Shown here piece after piece: positions 26,825-35,795 of a stretch of 64,000 nt of DNA. The DNA lies in the NCBI GenBank assembly GCA_949948985.1, contig CATLIG010000001.1:184770-248769 (forward strand). The letters are read 5' to 3'. A program made the translations under genes and the position numbers. The notes beneath the pieces were generated by a model. It did not search any database. It was not told the DNA's origin and saw only the letters and a list, made by a program, of their open reading frames with translations. Each line of letters opens with the position of its first letter. The stretch's first letter is position 1. The stretch is from an uncultured Clostridia bacterium (GTDB lineage: Bacteria > Bacillota > Clostridia > Lachnospirales > CAG-274).

Positions 26825-27463
26825 CTATAACTCAATTCCGTATTTAATATTTGTTATTGTATGAATATCTGAAAGGCCTTCTACATATTTTTTCAGCTTT
26901 CCGTAATACATAGTTTCTTTTGATATAAATTCCGATGAAGCTTTTACAATTTTTAAAAACTCATCTTTTGAAAATTCACGATAATCCTCTCCGTTAGCAT
27001 GATATATAACGCTATCCTTATCATTGTAATTTTCGCATATAAAAGAAAGACGGTTTAAATTAAGCTGGTCTTCTGTTTTAAGACTGAAATGAAGTATGTT
27101 TCCGTTGTCCTCTTTTATTTCAATACCATTATAAATGGTTTCTCTGCAAATATCTGACAATTCTTTTATTTTGTCAGCCTTTACCTCGTCTAAAGACGGC
27201 TCAATAATTCTTCTTGCCCCTTCCTCGTCAGAAACACTTAAACCATCATATTTTAAAATATCATCTGTATTAAGTTCTGATACAATAAAATCAATATTTC
27301 TTTGTGAAAGCTCTGTCAAAAGAGAGTCAAGTTCGTTGTCATTAATAGTATATTGCACAATATTTGATTTTGTTTCCGAATCTCCATTGTCAATATTTTG
27401 ACAATAGGTTACAGCGTATTTATTAATAACAATTCTTCCGTTTTTTACATAATATCTTTTCAT
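26825..27463 (-). CDS. Tail-fibre assembly-type protein (DUF4376-like)
   Basis: 212 residues between fibre and holin genes. The central part (LDEVKADKIKELSDICRET, residues about 90-110) and LSLKTEDQLNLNRL-type segment resemble DUF4376, a domain of phage tail-fibre accessory proteins. No transmembrane helix. GGGGGATTG precedes ATG 27463. Function inferred from position and weak similarity. Confidence 0.6.
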   Translation of the reverse strand: MKRYYVKNGRIVINKYAVTYCQNIDNGDSETKSNIVQYTINDNELDSLLTELSQRNIDFIVSELNTDDILKYDGLSVSDEEGARRIIEPSLDEVKADKIKELSDICRETIYNGIEIKEDNGNILHFSLKTEDQLNLNRLSFICENYNDKDSVIYHANGEDYREFSKDEFLKIVKASSEFISKETMYYGKLKKYVEGLSDIHTITNIKYGIEL

Positions 27464-27481
27464 AAAATCAATCCCCCTGTA

Positions 27482-28693
27482 TTATTGTAATGAAATTTCC
27501 GTTGCCGTATATCCGCTTGCTATATTTGCGCTTGTAATGCTGTCATAAATTACCCAGCTTTTTCCAAAAAACTGCACTTCCACATCTCCCGTTCTGCCAT
27601 TATCACCATTAGCCACGTAAAAATCAATATACTGTTCATAACTGCCTCCCGCCTGATTTACCACTCTTAATTTTGTGACACAGTTGTTGAAATGTGAATG
27701 TGATAAACATTTCAGTTTAAGCGTGCTGTCACTTAAAGATGAGTATTGCTGTGCCGCTGAAAAAACCGTTGTACTTGAATATGAACTTCCGCTCCCTATA
27801 GTTAGTACAAATACTCCGCCGCAGGAATTTTTATCATTTTTCGCAAGTCTAAACCAACTTCCTGTCTGGACAGTAAAATTTTTTATTTTTTTGTTTACAC
27901 TTTCAGCGTTTCCGCCGTTAGCCGGTAAACTTGACGGCTTATTTGTAAGGTTGTTATAATTCTGAATTTCAGAAATTGTTTTTCCTCCTAAAGTCGAAGC
28001 GTTTCCACCGTCTTCTGTTTTTTTCCACGCCGTAAGCCATTCACTTCTAAAAATACTTCTTACATAAGTTGTTTTTGTCGAATATGATGTAAACCTTACA
28101 ATTTTTCTATTTCCGTCAAACACAATAACCTCGGCAGTTCCTTCCTGTTCAATAGGAGCATCCTCAGGATAATTTGACATAACAATGCCTTTAGATGTAT
28201 TAGTGCTTTGCGCATTAGCCCACTCTAAAATAGTTACTCCCGATTTAAAAGCGGTTCTGTCACACTGATAAAAATCATTTGCGTGCTTATTATCCAGAGT
28301 ATCGGCGTTTCCGCCGTCTGCGGGTAAGTGTTCCGGCATATTTTTTATTTGTAAATATTTATTATCCAATAAACTTCCGTTTTCCTCAAAACTTGAAGCT
28401 GATATTATGTAAAAATCCCGTATAATTGAATTACCGTTTCCCTCTACGCCCCAAGGACTTAAATTTATTTCCTCCTCATCTCCGTAAATCTTTCCTCCGC
28501 TGACAGATAAAAAATCATCGGCGTGTTTTCCGTCCACCGTATCAGAATCGCCGCCGTTTTTATCTAAAGCCTCTTCTTTTATGCTTTTAAGCGCCAAATC
28601 TATTTTATCAAGATTTTCATTTACTACGTCAATATTGTAATAATCGTCTTTTCCGTCTTTTCTCAGATTAAAATTTTCGGTATTTACAGCCAT
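27482..28693 (-). CDS. Phage tail fibre with GGNADTLDG-type repeats
   Basis: 403 residues. N-terminal NFNLRKDGKDDYYNIDVVN is the usual base-plate attachment segment. Four short repeats follow: GGDSDTVDGKHADDF, GGNADTLDNKHANDF, GGNASTLGGKTISEI and GGNAESVNKKIKNF; the stretch between the second and third looks like a pyocin-knob domain (YPEDAP...ITWR-like, here SIFRSEWLTAWKK). A receptor-binding role for the particle is inferred. AGGAGGTGG precedes ATG 28693. Confidence 0.82.
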   Translation of the reverse strand: MAVNTENFNLRKDGKDDYYNIDVVNENLDKIDLALKSIKEEALDKNGGDSDTVDGKHADDFLSVSGGKIYGDEEEINLSPWGVEGNGNSIIRDFYIISASSFEENGSLLDNKYLQIKNMPEHLPADGGNADTLDNKHANDFYQCDRTAFKSGVTILEWANAQSTNTSKGIVMSNYPEDAPIEQEGTAEVIVFDGNRKIVRFTSYSTKTTYVRSIFRSEWLTAWKKTEDGGNASTLGGKTISEIQNYNNLTNKPSSLPANGGNAESVNKKIKNFTVQTGSWFRLAKNDKNSCGGVFVLTIGSGSSYSSTTVFSAAQQYSSLSDSTLKLKCLSHSHFNNCVTKLRVVNQAGGSYEQYIDFYVANGDNGRTGDVEVQFFGKSWVIYDSITSANIASGYTATEISLQ

Positions 28694-28704
28694 AAATCCA
28701 CCTC

Positions 28705-29229
28705 CTAAATAATTTCAGAATATATTTCCCTGTGTGTGTATTTTTCCAGATATCCGTGTTTAAATTTTCCGACAATTTCATGAGTATTAAAATTTTGTAT
28801 TTTTCTTTCAATGTTAGCGGGAAGCATTCTTTCCAAAAGGGAAATACCCTCGGATAAATCGTCTTTATCATTTGTTTTCACTCTGAGTATAAGACGATAT
28901 TCTCCGTATATTAAAAAAAGAGAATAATTCTCTTTTCCAAAAATCAAATCAAGATTTTCTTTAAGCCTGAAAACAGTATAAGGAAGTTTTTCGTTAAATT
29001 TTAAAATAAGCTTTTTTCGTCTTTTCTCAATATCCGTGTCAAAAACCTCAATACCCAGAGCCTTTTCAAATTTTTCTATAAATACGCTGTCACAGTAAAA
29101 AATAAATTGTCCGTAAAGGATTCTTGAAAGATAGGAGTTAATATTTAAAATCTCAATATCCAGAGAAGAGAATAATTTTATAAACTCGTCAAAATCTCTT
29201 AAAAATTCAGGAATATATTCAATAAGCAT
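28705..29229 (-). CDS. XkdU-like baseplate protein (DUF2313 type)
   Basis: 174 residues following the baseplate J gene, with which its start overlaps (TAATG). The N-terminal half (LIEYIPEFLRDFDEFIKLF) and position match the PBSX XkdU/YmfQ group that closes the baseplate wedge. No catalytic motif expected. Confidence 0.72.
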   Translation of the reverse strand: MLIEYIPEFLRDFDEFIKLFSSLDIEILNINSYLSRILYGQFIFYCDSVFIEKFEKALGIEVFDTDIEKRRKKLILKFNEKLPYTVFRLKENLDLIFGKENYSLFLIYGEYRLILRVKTNDKDDLSEGISLLERMLPANIERKIQNFNTHEIVGKFKHGYLEKYTHREIYSEII

Positions 29230-30314
29230 TACGATACCTCCAAAGTCTTTCCGTTTACAATAATATCCCCAACTACAGGAATTTCATTTTCCTCAAGAAT
29301 AAAACTCATAAACTCACCGCTGTCTGCCACAGAAATGCAGGATATATTTTTTATTCCTGTTATATCAAAAATTTCAGTACCGATTTTCATAGCCACAATT
29401 TCAATATTTTCTAAGTAAGACCAATTTTTAGATAATTCATAAAAATAATCAGATATTTTTTCAGATATTTTTTCAGATATAAAATCAAAATTGTAATTTT
29501 CGCAAAAATCAATATTAATACGAATATTTATATTTTTTTCAAGTACGCTTTCAACAAAGACCTTGTGACCTATAGGAGCGAAACCAACGCCAAGCCCGTC
29601 GCATCCATAAGGGTCGGCTTCTTGTTTCACCATAAGAGCGAATTCATCAGACACAGCGGAAAAATCAGAGGAAATAATAATAAGCTTTACTGTTCCTCCT
29701 CCGTAAAAAGCAGGAAAAACCTTGCAGCCTCCAACGCCGGAAATAAGATTTACTTTTTGAATATAATCCTTTTTATTTCCGCCGAATGCCAGAGCGGAAA
29801 AACTGTCAAAATATCTTTTTCTGAAAACCTCCGTATCCTCGTCGTTTTCACCAGTAATAATAATATCCGTAATTTCTGCGGTTTCAAGACCATCAATATT
29901 GTCAAGAGGCAGAAGTTTTCCAAAATGTCTGTGTCCTTCAATACCGGCCGTTTCGCAAATCATTTTAAAAACCCCGTCAGATATTTTTTCAGAAACATAG
30001 TAAGTAAACCCGTCAATATAAAATCTTGAACCTGTAGGTACATCTATGTTAAAACAGCCTTTCATAACCGCGGGAGAAGCTGATTTAGGATAAATACCTC
30101 TTTCCTTTGCCCTTCTTATAAGAAAATCCCTGTCAGAAGAATCAGCGAAAGTTTCTTTAATAACCCTGTCAAGACTTTCGTAAATTTTTGCTATCTCCAT
30201 ACAACATGGAGCGACCGCGTCGTAAATAACAGAGCCTTGTCTTTTGTCAATATTATTTGATATGTTGTTCAAAGTTCTTTTTAAAATATAGTCAAAAGTC
30301 ATATTTTCAAACAT
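29229..30314 (-). CDS. Baseplate J-like protein (XkdT type)
   Basis: 361 residues, wedge component of the contractile-tail baseplate. Seen: MTFDYILKRTLNNISNNIDK, RQGSVIYDAVAP, RAKERGIYP, and DVPTGSRFYIDGFTY, all typical of Baseplate_J. Starts with an overlap on the XkdS-like gene's stop. Intact length for the PBSX form. Confidence 0.88.
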   Translation of the reverse strand: MFENMTFDYILKRTLNNISNNIDKRQGSVIYDAVAPCCMEIAKIYESLDRVIKETFADSSDRDFLIRRAKERGIYPKSASPAVMKGCFNIDVPTGSRFYIDGFTYYVSEKISDGVFKMICETAGIEGHRHFGKLLPLDNIDGLETAEITDIIITGENDEDTEVFRKRYFDSFSALAFGGNKKDYIQKVNLISGVGGCKVFPAFYGGGTVKLIIISSDFSAVSDEFALMVKQEADPYGCDGLGVGFAPIGHKVFVESVLEKNINIRINIDFCENYNFDFISEKISEKISDYFYELSKNWSYLENIEIVAMKIGTEIFDITGIKNISCISVADSGEFMSFILEENEIPVVGDIIVNGKTLEVS

Positions 30315-30721
30315 CAGATACCTACCTCCAGACTAAACTCATCATCACCGAATATTGATGATACAAAAAATTTAACTCGTATGCTGCCTTTGTCATCAGG
30401 ATAAGAGAAAGAAAAATCATATACATCAGTAATTCTTGAGTCATACATTAAAGCTTTTTTAATACGCATCGGAATTTCACTTTGAGCGTAATAAACACTT
30501 TTTCCGAATAAATCCGAAAATTCCACGCCAAAATTCCCGTCATATATTTCAAATTTGTTTTTTTCTGTCATAAGTATTTTAAATATAGCTTGTTTTATAG
30601 CCTTAATTCCGTCTATGTAATCTTTAATTTTGTTTTGTTCCTGTTTTATAGCGTATGTAAGAGAAGTTTCTTCTATCTTTAAAATATCGCCGTCTGATTC
30701 CACACTGCTTAAAGGAAGCAT
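30314..30721 (-). CDS. XkdS-like baseplate protein (DUF2634 / gp25-like)
   Basis: 135 residues. Part of the sheath-initiating gp25-like group: IKAIKQAIFKILMTEKNKF EIYD-type segment and YGVEFSDLFGK-like block (here NFGVEFSDLFGKSVYY). Directly abuts the XkdR-like stop. Order R-S-T-U is as in PBSX. Confidence 0.82.
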   Translation of the reverse strand: MLPLSSVESDGDILKIEETSLTYAIKQEQNKIKDYIDGIKAIKQAIFKILMTEKNKFEIYDGNFGVEFSDLFGKSVYYAQSEIPMRIKKALMYDSRITDVYDFSFSYPDDKGSIRVKFFVSSIFGDDEFSLEVGI

Positions 30722-31078
30722 TCAATCACCACCGTCTTTTGTATACACTCTTTCCATTATAAAATAAAGCTGACCTCCCATAGCTTTTGTCATAATTACC
30801 TTTTCACCGGCTTTAAGAGAATTGTATACAATGTATTTTTTTCTTTTTTTAAAATCCTCAGGATTTGATGGATTATCAGAAAATTCAGGATTTTCCGTAA
30901 ACTCGGCAGTAAAATCAGAAACGTTTCTTGATAAAACAAGCTGATTTTCATTTAAAATAAGCTTGTCGGAAATTTTAACCGTGATAGGTTCTATAGATAT
31001 GACTGTTCCAAAAACAATATCAGAAAAAGATATTTCTCCAATCATATCAAAGCAAATTTGTTTAATATAATCTACCAA
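30722..31078 (-). CDS. XkdR-like tail protein (DUF2577)
   Basis: 118 residues. The frame extends to an ATG at 31144 inside the XkdQ-like gene, but TTG 31078 (giving MVDYIKQICFDM) has AAGGGTGG 8 bases upstream, right after the XkdQ stop, and fits the DUF2577 N-terminus. Motif region FGTVISIEPITVKISDKLIL is typical of the family. Confidence 0.78.
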   Translation of the reverse strand: MVDYIKQICFDMIGEISFSDIVFGTVISIEPITVKISDKLILNENQLVLSRNVSDFTAEFTENPEFSDNPSNPEDFKKRKKYIVYNSLKAGEKVIMTKAMGGQLYFIMERVYTKDGGD

Positions 31079-31094
31079 TAAAATCGCCACCCTT

Positions 31095-32072
31095 TTAAAA
31101 ATGCATTTCAATAATGTGCAAACCTGATGAAAATGTATGAACACATTTTTTAATAAAATAAAACCCCTCGGCTATTTCCTCTCCTATATCAATAGCATTA
31201 ATAAAAATGCCGTTTCCTGCCCGTATATTTTCTTCACCTAAATTTCTTCCCATACATTTAACGGAGAAACTTGTTTTCACTCTGTTTTTTTCTTTGAGGA
31301 TACTTTCAGCACAGCTTTTAAGCTGAAAATCATTATATTCGTCAGGCATTTTTTCAAAATACTGTAGTACGCCAAAACTTTGTATACCGCTATCGTTTCT
31401 GACCACTATTGATTTATCAATTTTTTTTGTTTTATTTTTCTGAAAAAGTTTAACCTGAGTAAACGTATCGGAATCAATATCCGTCTTGCAGGCAAAGTCA
31501 ATAATATCGACGTCGTCTATAGATACAGATAAAGGCAGTTTAAGATTATTTTCATCTTTAAAACAAAGCTTTCCGGCCATATCAAATAAAACAAAACGTC
31601 TGCCTGTATTTTTATATGTAATATCAGCGGCATTTAAAATAATATCAAATAAAGATTTGTTTTCTTCTATTCTGGCGTTTATGACGTATCCCGAATTATC
31701 AATAGAATCATATTTAAGAGAGAAATCCTTTATAATCATCATAACCACATCAGATGCCGTTTTAAAACTGTAGCAGTAAGTATCCTTGTTTTTTAAATAT
31801 CTAAGCTGGTCGTAAGCTACAACTTTTATAAAATGCTCCGCGTTTCTTTCCTTTGAGAAAATAAAGCCCGAAAATATAATATTGCCGTCAACATAGAATT
31901 TAATAAAATCTCCCTCAAAAAAACTGAAACTTCCGCCTAAATTTCTTCCGACAGTAAATTCAATACAACCAGCCTTACCTGTTCTTACACTTGTAACCTT
32001 TATGTCACCCACACAAAAAGGAGTAATATCAAAAACTCCTTTTTTCCCTCCCGCAAAAATTTTATACTCCAA
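31095..32072 (-). CDS. XkdQ-like baseplate hub protein
   Basis: 325 residues; matches the XkdQ/YqbQ group of hub proteins with gp27/VgrG-like folds: DITPFCVGDIKVTS, FFEGDFIKFYVDG, VVAYDQLRYLKNKDTY. The start is TTG 32072 with AGGAGG upstream. It follows a family B repeat that separates it from the XkdP-like gene. Confidence 0.82.
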   Translation of the reverse strand: MEYKIFAGGKKGVFDITPFCVGDIKVTSVRTGKAGCIEFTVGRNLGGSFSFFEGDFIKFYVDGNIIFSGFIFSKERNAEHFIKVVAYDQLRYLKNKDTYCYSFKTASDVVMMIIKDFSLKYDSIDNSGYVINARIEENKSLFDIILNAADITYKNTGRRFVLFDMAGKLCFKDENNLKLPLSVSIDDVDIIDFACKTDIDSDTFTQVKLFQKNKTKKIDKSIVVRNDSGIQSFGVLQYFEKMPDEYNDFQLKSCAESILKEKNRVKTSFSVKCMGRNLGEENIRAGNGIFINAIDIGEEIAEGFYFIKKCVHTFSSGLHIIEMHF

Positions 32073-32087
32073 AAAATTTCCTCCTTT

Positions 32088-32226
32088 TTAAAACCGCAAA
32101 AGTCAAATTTGCCAATAATTCAAATCTTCAATAGCAAAGCGAATGCTTTGCGTTACAGGTCAATGGACTTTTGCCCCTTGCAGGGTGCGGGACAGCATCC
32201 CGCGGTTTTTAAGTTGATTGACTATA
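32088..32226. repeat. Family B repeat joined to a family A end
   Basis: AAAACCGCAAAAGTC...(GCAAAGCGAATGCTTTGC hairpin)...(GCGGGACAGCATCCCGC hairpin)...GGTTTTT, continuing directly into AAGTTGATTGACTATA (32211-32226). The A end encodes the last residues and stop of the XkdP-like gene on the minus strand. Confidence 0.75.
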
Positions 32227-32658
32227 TTCTTTAATTTCCTTTAGTTTAAGCCTGACCCAAAAATCCCCTTCTTCTCCGGCATTTTCCATAACCTCATATT
32301 CCTCAAATGAAACAAGTATGTTTCCGGAGAAAATAGCGCCGCCCTTTTGCTGATTTCTGGTAACAGTAAAACGTACAGGTTTTTTATTTTCAATAAACTC
32401 TCTGAATTTAGCAAGATAAAAAATAGGTTCTTTAAATTCCGCCTCTGTCATTTTTGTAAGTACATTATCCTTTGGCAGTAAAAATTTAATAGAAATATCC
32501 CTAAGAGCCAGACCTTTTAAAATATTTACTTCCCCGCCGTAAAAAAGTTCAATAATTTTATTAAGACTTTTTTCGTTTGTTTTGATATACTCAGGAGCAA
32601 GAGGAAGTATTACCATACTGTCAGGGACTCCATCATAATGAAAAATAAATTTGTACAT
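32209..32658 (-). CDS. XkdP-like tail protein, C-terminally truncated
   Basis: 149 residues beginning MYKFIFHYDGVPDSMVILP, the N-terminal domain of XkdP-type proteins; blocks GLALRDISIKFLLP and FTVTRNQQKGGAIFSGN fit. Relatives usually continue with a LysM domain (about 50 to 60 further residues). Here the last residues YSQST and the stop are read from the family A repeat end, so the LysM part has been cut off. AGGAGTGA precedes ATG 32658. No tape-measure gene lies between it and the tail chaperone gene. Confidence 0.78.
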   Translation of the reverse strand: MYKFIFHYDGVPDSMVILPLAPEYIKTNEKSLNKIIELFYGGEVNILKGLALRDISIKFLLPKDNVLTKMTEAEFKEPIFYLAKFREFIENKKPVRFTVTRNQQKGGAIFSGNILVSFEEYEVMENAGEEGDFWVRLKLKEIKEYSQST

Positions 32659-32671
32659 AAATTTATCACTC

Positions 32672-33213
32672 CTATTCAAGAAGCTTGTCTATAAATCCTA
32701 TAATAACAGCCTGTTCGGCGATGCTCATATTTAAAAACTGGGTCGGTAAAATTCCAAATTCTCTGAGGGCGAAAAAAGAATAATTGGTAAAAAAATCGCC
32801 CTCGTCAATTAGTTTTTTACAGTTTCTGAAAGTTCTGTAATACTTCTGTCAAATCCGCTTAATTTAATAATTTCTTCTGCCAAAAAAGCTATTTCTCCGG
32901 ATAAAAGGACCTTGTTCAAATATTGTCTTGGAGATGAGCAATTTAAAAGTTTAAAACTTTCGGAATCTTTAAATGACGGCTCCAATGTATTTTCAATCAC
33001 AATAAAACAGTTTAAAGTATCATCATCTGTTTCGTGATTAGAACCTTTGCTGAATAAAGCCTTTTTCTTTGTTTCCTCAAAATCTCTTTGAGTCATAGCT
33101 TTAATTTTAAATTTAAAAACATTTCCAAGGTCATCTTTAAATCTGTCAGAAACAAAAATTTCTTTTGTAATTCCGTCTACAGTATGCTGATTTAAAAATT
33201 GCTGAAGAGTCAT
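32672..33213 (-). CDS. Tail assembly chaperone, -1 frameshift fusion product (gpGT-like)
   Basis: The XkdN-like gene ends GTA AAA AAC TAA. A AAA AAC (32818 down to 32812) is a canonical -1 slippery heptamer placed in the right phase, with the stop immediately after. Slipping back one base reads VKKLIDEGDFFTNYSFFALR and on through FGILPTQFLNMSIAEQAVII to a stop at 32672, adding about 49 residues for a 180-residue product. The extension's MSIAEQA motif is like that of known T-type extensions. Efficiency cannot be judged from sequence. Confidence 0.75.
32809..33213 (-). CDS. XkdN-like tail assembly chaperone (unshifted product)
   Basis: 134 residues from ATG 33213 (MTLQQFLNQHTV), which has AGGAGG upstream; the frame extends further to 33246 but overlaps the tube gene. 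Contains FKIKAMTQRDFEETKKKA and CSSPRQYLNKVLLSGEI, typical of XkdN-like phage chaperones that coat the tape measure. Ends at a TAA directly after the slippery heptamer described with the fusion product. Confidence 0.85.
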   Translation of the reverse strand: MTLQQFLNQHTVDGITKEIFVSDRFKDDLGNVFKFKIKAMTQRDFEETKKKALFSKGSNHETDDDTLNCFIVIENTLEPSFKDSESFKLLNCSSPRQYLNKVLLSGEIAFLAEEIIKLSGFDRSITELSETVKN

Positions 33214-33223
33214 AAAAAACCTC

Positions 33224-33688
33224 CTATTCACCGACAACATCATCAAATTCGTTTCTTATCTCAACATCATTGAAAGTAAAATCTATTTCCTCGTCAAGTT
33301 CTGTAGAGTTAATATCAAGCTTTGCTATGTCAATGTTGTTTATGTTTACTTGTTTAAGTATAATAGTTTGTTTTCCTATATCGCTTGAGGGGTCGTCGTT
33401 TTCTATGAGAAGTTCAAAATAAGTATCTATGCCTTTGTGAATGTATGTGCTCATCATTTTTCTGAAAAGACTTGTGGTATAGTACATAGTCATAGTACCG
33501 GTGCCTTTCCAGCCATTGGCTTTGTGTTTTGCTCCTGTTTGACCAAGAACTTTTATTTCAGTTTTTTTCTTTTCAACTTTGGCTTTTATGTTTTTTACAT
33601 AAATCATATCCTCAATATCTTTTCCGATAGTAGCGACGCATTTTCCGGAAGCGCCGTTAATAGCGTCCCACGCTTTCAAAGTAGCCAT
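33224..33688 (-). CDS. Tail tube protein (XkdM type)
   Basis: 154 residues. MATLKAWDAINGASGKCVAT, GWKGTGTMTMYYTTSLF, and the acidic end DVEIRNEFDDVVGE match XkdM-like tube subunits. ATG 33688 follows AGGAGG; upstream frame to 33727 is not used. Sits directly after the sheath gene. Confidence 0.88.
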   Translation of the reverse strand: MATLKAWDAINGASGKCVATIGKDIEDMIYVKNIKAKVEKKKTEIKVLGQTGAKHKANGWKGTGTMTMYYTTSLFRKMMSTYIHKGIDTYFELLIENDDPSSDIGKQTIILKQVNINNIDIAKLDINSTELDEEIDFTFNDVEIRNEFDDVVGE

Positions 33689-33711
33689 AAAAAAATCCTC
33701 CTTTATAAAAA

Positions 33712-35028
33712 TCAGCCTACAATACAACTCATATATAATATTTCCATAGCCCCTACAGGAACTATATACTCGTTTACAATAACATCACCTTTTTCATTGC
33801 CCTGTAATACGGTAATATTTTCAGGGACAAAATCTTCAATAGCGCCTATAGCCATAAGCTTTTGATGATAACTCACAAGTTCTGTTTTAAAAATATCTCT
33901 TCCTACGGAATTGTTCTGGCATTTTCCGAGATAATAATCGTTAAATATTTTAGCGGTGTCGTTGGCTATAGCGTCAAGTATTCTTATAATCTGATTATTA
34001 GAGAAATCTCTGTTTTTGTCAGATGAAAAAGACGTAAGGGAGTTAATATCTTTAAGAACCCTGACGGAATTTTTATCACCGTAAAAAATAAATTTACCTT
34101 CTGACAAAGCGTCTTTAAGCTCAGATTTTTTAATATTTGTCATAACCTCCAGCTCGCCGTCGTAAACCTTGTTTGTAAGACTTTCATTAACCTGAGCGCC
34201 TGCCGTCATACCTCCTGTCCAGTAAATGAGAGCGTTTTCGTCAAATCCGGAATAAGGCTTGCAGGAAGAAGCAAGATTAATAACGCCCTCAAAATCTCCC
34301 TCAAAATCTTTGAGAACACAAGTAACCTTGTACCCCTCGTCAAGTCTCAGCCTTTTTGTAAATTGAGCAAAAAGACTTTTTGTAACATTATCGTTTCCAG
34401 GATAAATAACCGTAGTAAAATCTTCAGATTCAAGAGCGTTTAAAAATTCCGAATAATCCTCGCCGGAGGAAACGCCGTTTTCGCCTCCTGTCAAAGAAAC
34501 CCCTGCGGAAGGTGAAAGCTTTCCTGTTCCTGAAAAAGAAATAAAATCATTGTCAAGAAGACCTTCTGCTGATGAAGCGCTTTGAGTATCTTTTACATAT
34601 CCGTCAAGATATGTGTTTATAATAAAACCATCGCTGTCAGGGTCTTGTGATACTGCTATTTTTAAATCGTTTCCTCTCACTCCCTCGTGCAGGGCCGTAG
34701 CTGTGAGAGAACCAATAACAGCGGTCGCTTTTTTTCCTCCGCCCATTCTGAATAGTTTAACGGTTTTAGCTCCTTTAAAAGCCTCTCTCAGAGGAAGCAT
34801 CTGATTATCAGAATAATTATGTCCAAGAATTTTTAAACAGTCGGTCTGAAAACTTTCAGCGTCAATCTCAATAATCTCGCCTGTTTTTCCAAAATCACCG
34901 TACCACGGCATAGCTAAAATACCTCTTTCGCCAATAACGCCCAAAGCTTTTGATTTAGAAATAAAATTTATATAAGCTCCCGGCAAAACCTTATTTTCAG
35001 TTGTAAAAATACCTCCGCCTGCTGACAT
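33712..35028 (-). CDS. Contractile tail sheath protein (XkdK type)
   Basis: 438 residues, normal for the clostridial/PBSX sheath. N-terminus GGGIFTTENKVLPGAYINF, the insertion domain LTGGENG, and C-terminal TVLQGNEKGDVIVNEYIVPV with the sheath interlocking strand. The start overlaps the stop of the preceding small gene by one base. Confidence 0.93.
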   Translation of the reverse strand: MSAGGGIFTTENKVLPGAYINFISKSKALGVIGERGILAMPWYGDFGKTGEIIEIDAESFQTDCLKILGHNYSDNQMLPLREAFKGAKTVKLFRMGGGKKATAVIGSLTATALHEGVRGNDLKIAVSQDPDSDGFIINTYLDGYVKDTQSASSAEGLLDNDFISFSGTGKLSPSAGVSLTGGENGVSSGEDYSEFLNALESEDFTTVIYPGNDNVTKSLFAQFTKRLRLDEGYKVTCVLKDFEGDFEGVINLASSCKPYSGFDENALIYWTGGMTAGAQVNESLTNKVYDGELEVMTNIKKSELKDALSEGKFIFYGDKNSVRVLKDINSLTSFSSDKNRDFSNNQIIRILDAIANDTAKIFNDYYLGKCQNNSVGRDIFKTELVSYHQKLMAIGAIEDFVPENITVLQGNEKGDVIVNEYIVPVGAMEILYMSCIVG

Positions 35029-35225
35029 TAAAATCCACTCCTTTTAAAATAATTTTTAATAGCGGAATAAACTTCTTCTTTACTGTAAAGCTTGTTATCA
35101 TCAAGCAATACGGCTATTAAATCTTTTTTATCTTTAAATTCCCTGCTTTTTAAGAGGGAATCTTTGGAAAAAGTACCGCCTTTAATTGTTTTTTCATCTT
35201 TTTTTTCAGTTCTGATTTCACTCAT
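35028..35225 (-). CDS. Small phage protein before sheath
   Basis: 65 residues, lysine and glutamate rich (EIRTEKKDEKTIKGG), no membrane segment. AAGGAGG precedes ATG 35225, and its stop overlaps the sheath start (TAATG), so translation is coupled. Small genes occur at this place in PBSX-like modules; function unknown. Confidence 0.7.
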   Translation of the reverse strand: MSEIRTEKKDEKTIKGGTFSKDSLLKSREFKDKKDLIAVLLDDNKLYSKEEVYSAIKNYFKRSGF

Positions 35226-35244
35226 ATAAATACCTCCTTAAAAA

Positions 35245-35306
35245 TACAGCAATTTGGTCAGAGTTGAATAAAATGTTTTTTCATCTAATTTACCTAAGTT
35301 GCTGTA
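35245..35306. repeat. Family E element overlapping a gene end
   Basis: Ends TACAGCAATTT and AAGTTGCTGTA. On the minus strand the right end encodes LQQLR and stop of the gene at 35290-35742. Confidence 0.6.
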
Positions 35307-35742
35307 AGTTTTTCATAAGCTCGTTTTTTTCAAGGGAAACCTCATGAAAATCATAATTAACAAAAAAGTTTAAAATACCGTCGCCGTTTTCATAGTACGA
35401 GTTTAAACCATTGAGATTAATGGAGCTTCCTTTTTCGCACTTCATATCAGTTCCTCTTAATATTCTGCCTGCGTCAATAAACTCAAGACATTTAAAAAGC
35501 CTTTTTAATACACTGTTCATATCCTCGTTTTTAAGTCTTTCAGATGGAAAATACATAATTAAAAAAGAATTAATATATTTATATCTTCCGCCAATACCTT
35601 TTTTACATAAAGCTTTTATAAGCTTAATTGAAAAGCAGGGCTGTTTAAAACCCTGCCTTACTTCTTCGGAATAAACAACGGTATCCATACCAAATTCGTC
35701 AAAAATAGATTTAGCGATTCCGCCTATAATTTTTTTAAGCAT
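35290..35742 (-). CDS. Tail completion/terminator-type protein (XkdJ position, DUF6838-like)
   Basis: 150 residues: MLKKIIGGIAKSIFDEFG, FSIKLIKALCKKGIGGRY, YENGDGILNFFVNYDFHE. Matches small clostridial phage proteins found between head-closure and sheath genes. AAGGGAGGAG precedes ATG 35742. The final residues LQQLR come from a family E repeat. Confidence 0.68.
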   Translation of the reverse strand: MLKKIIGGIAKSIFDEFGMDTVVYSEEVRQGFKQPCFSIKLIKALCKKGIGGRYKYINSFLIMYFPSERLKNEDMNSVLKRLFKCLEFIDAGRILRGTDMKCEKGSSINLNGLNSYYENGDGILNFFVNYDFHEVSLEKNELMKNLQQLR

Positions 35743-35795
35743 AAAACTCCTCCCTTAATTTCATAACAGCAGATTTTTTTAGAAACCGCGTCATC

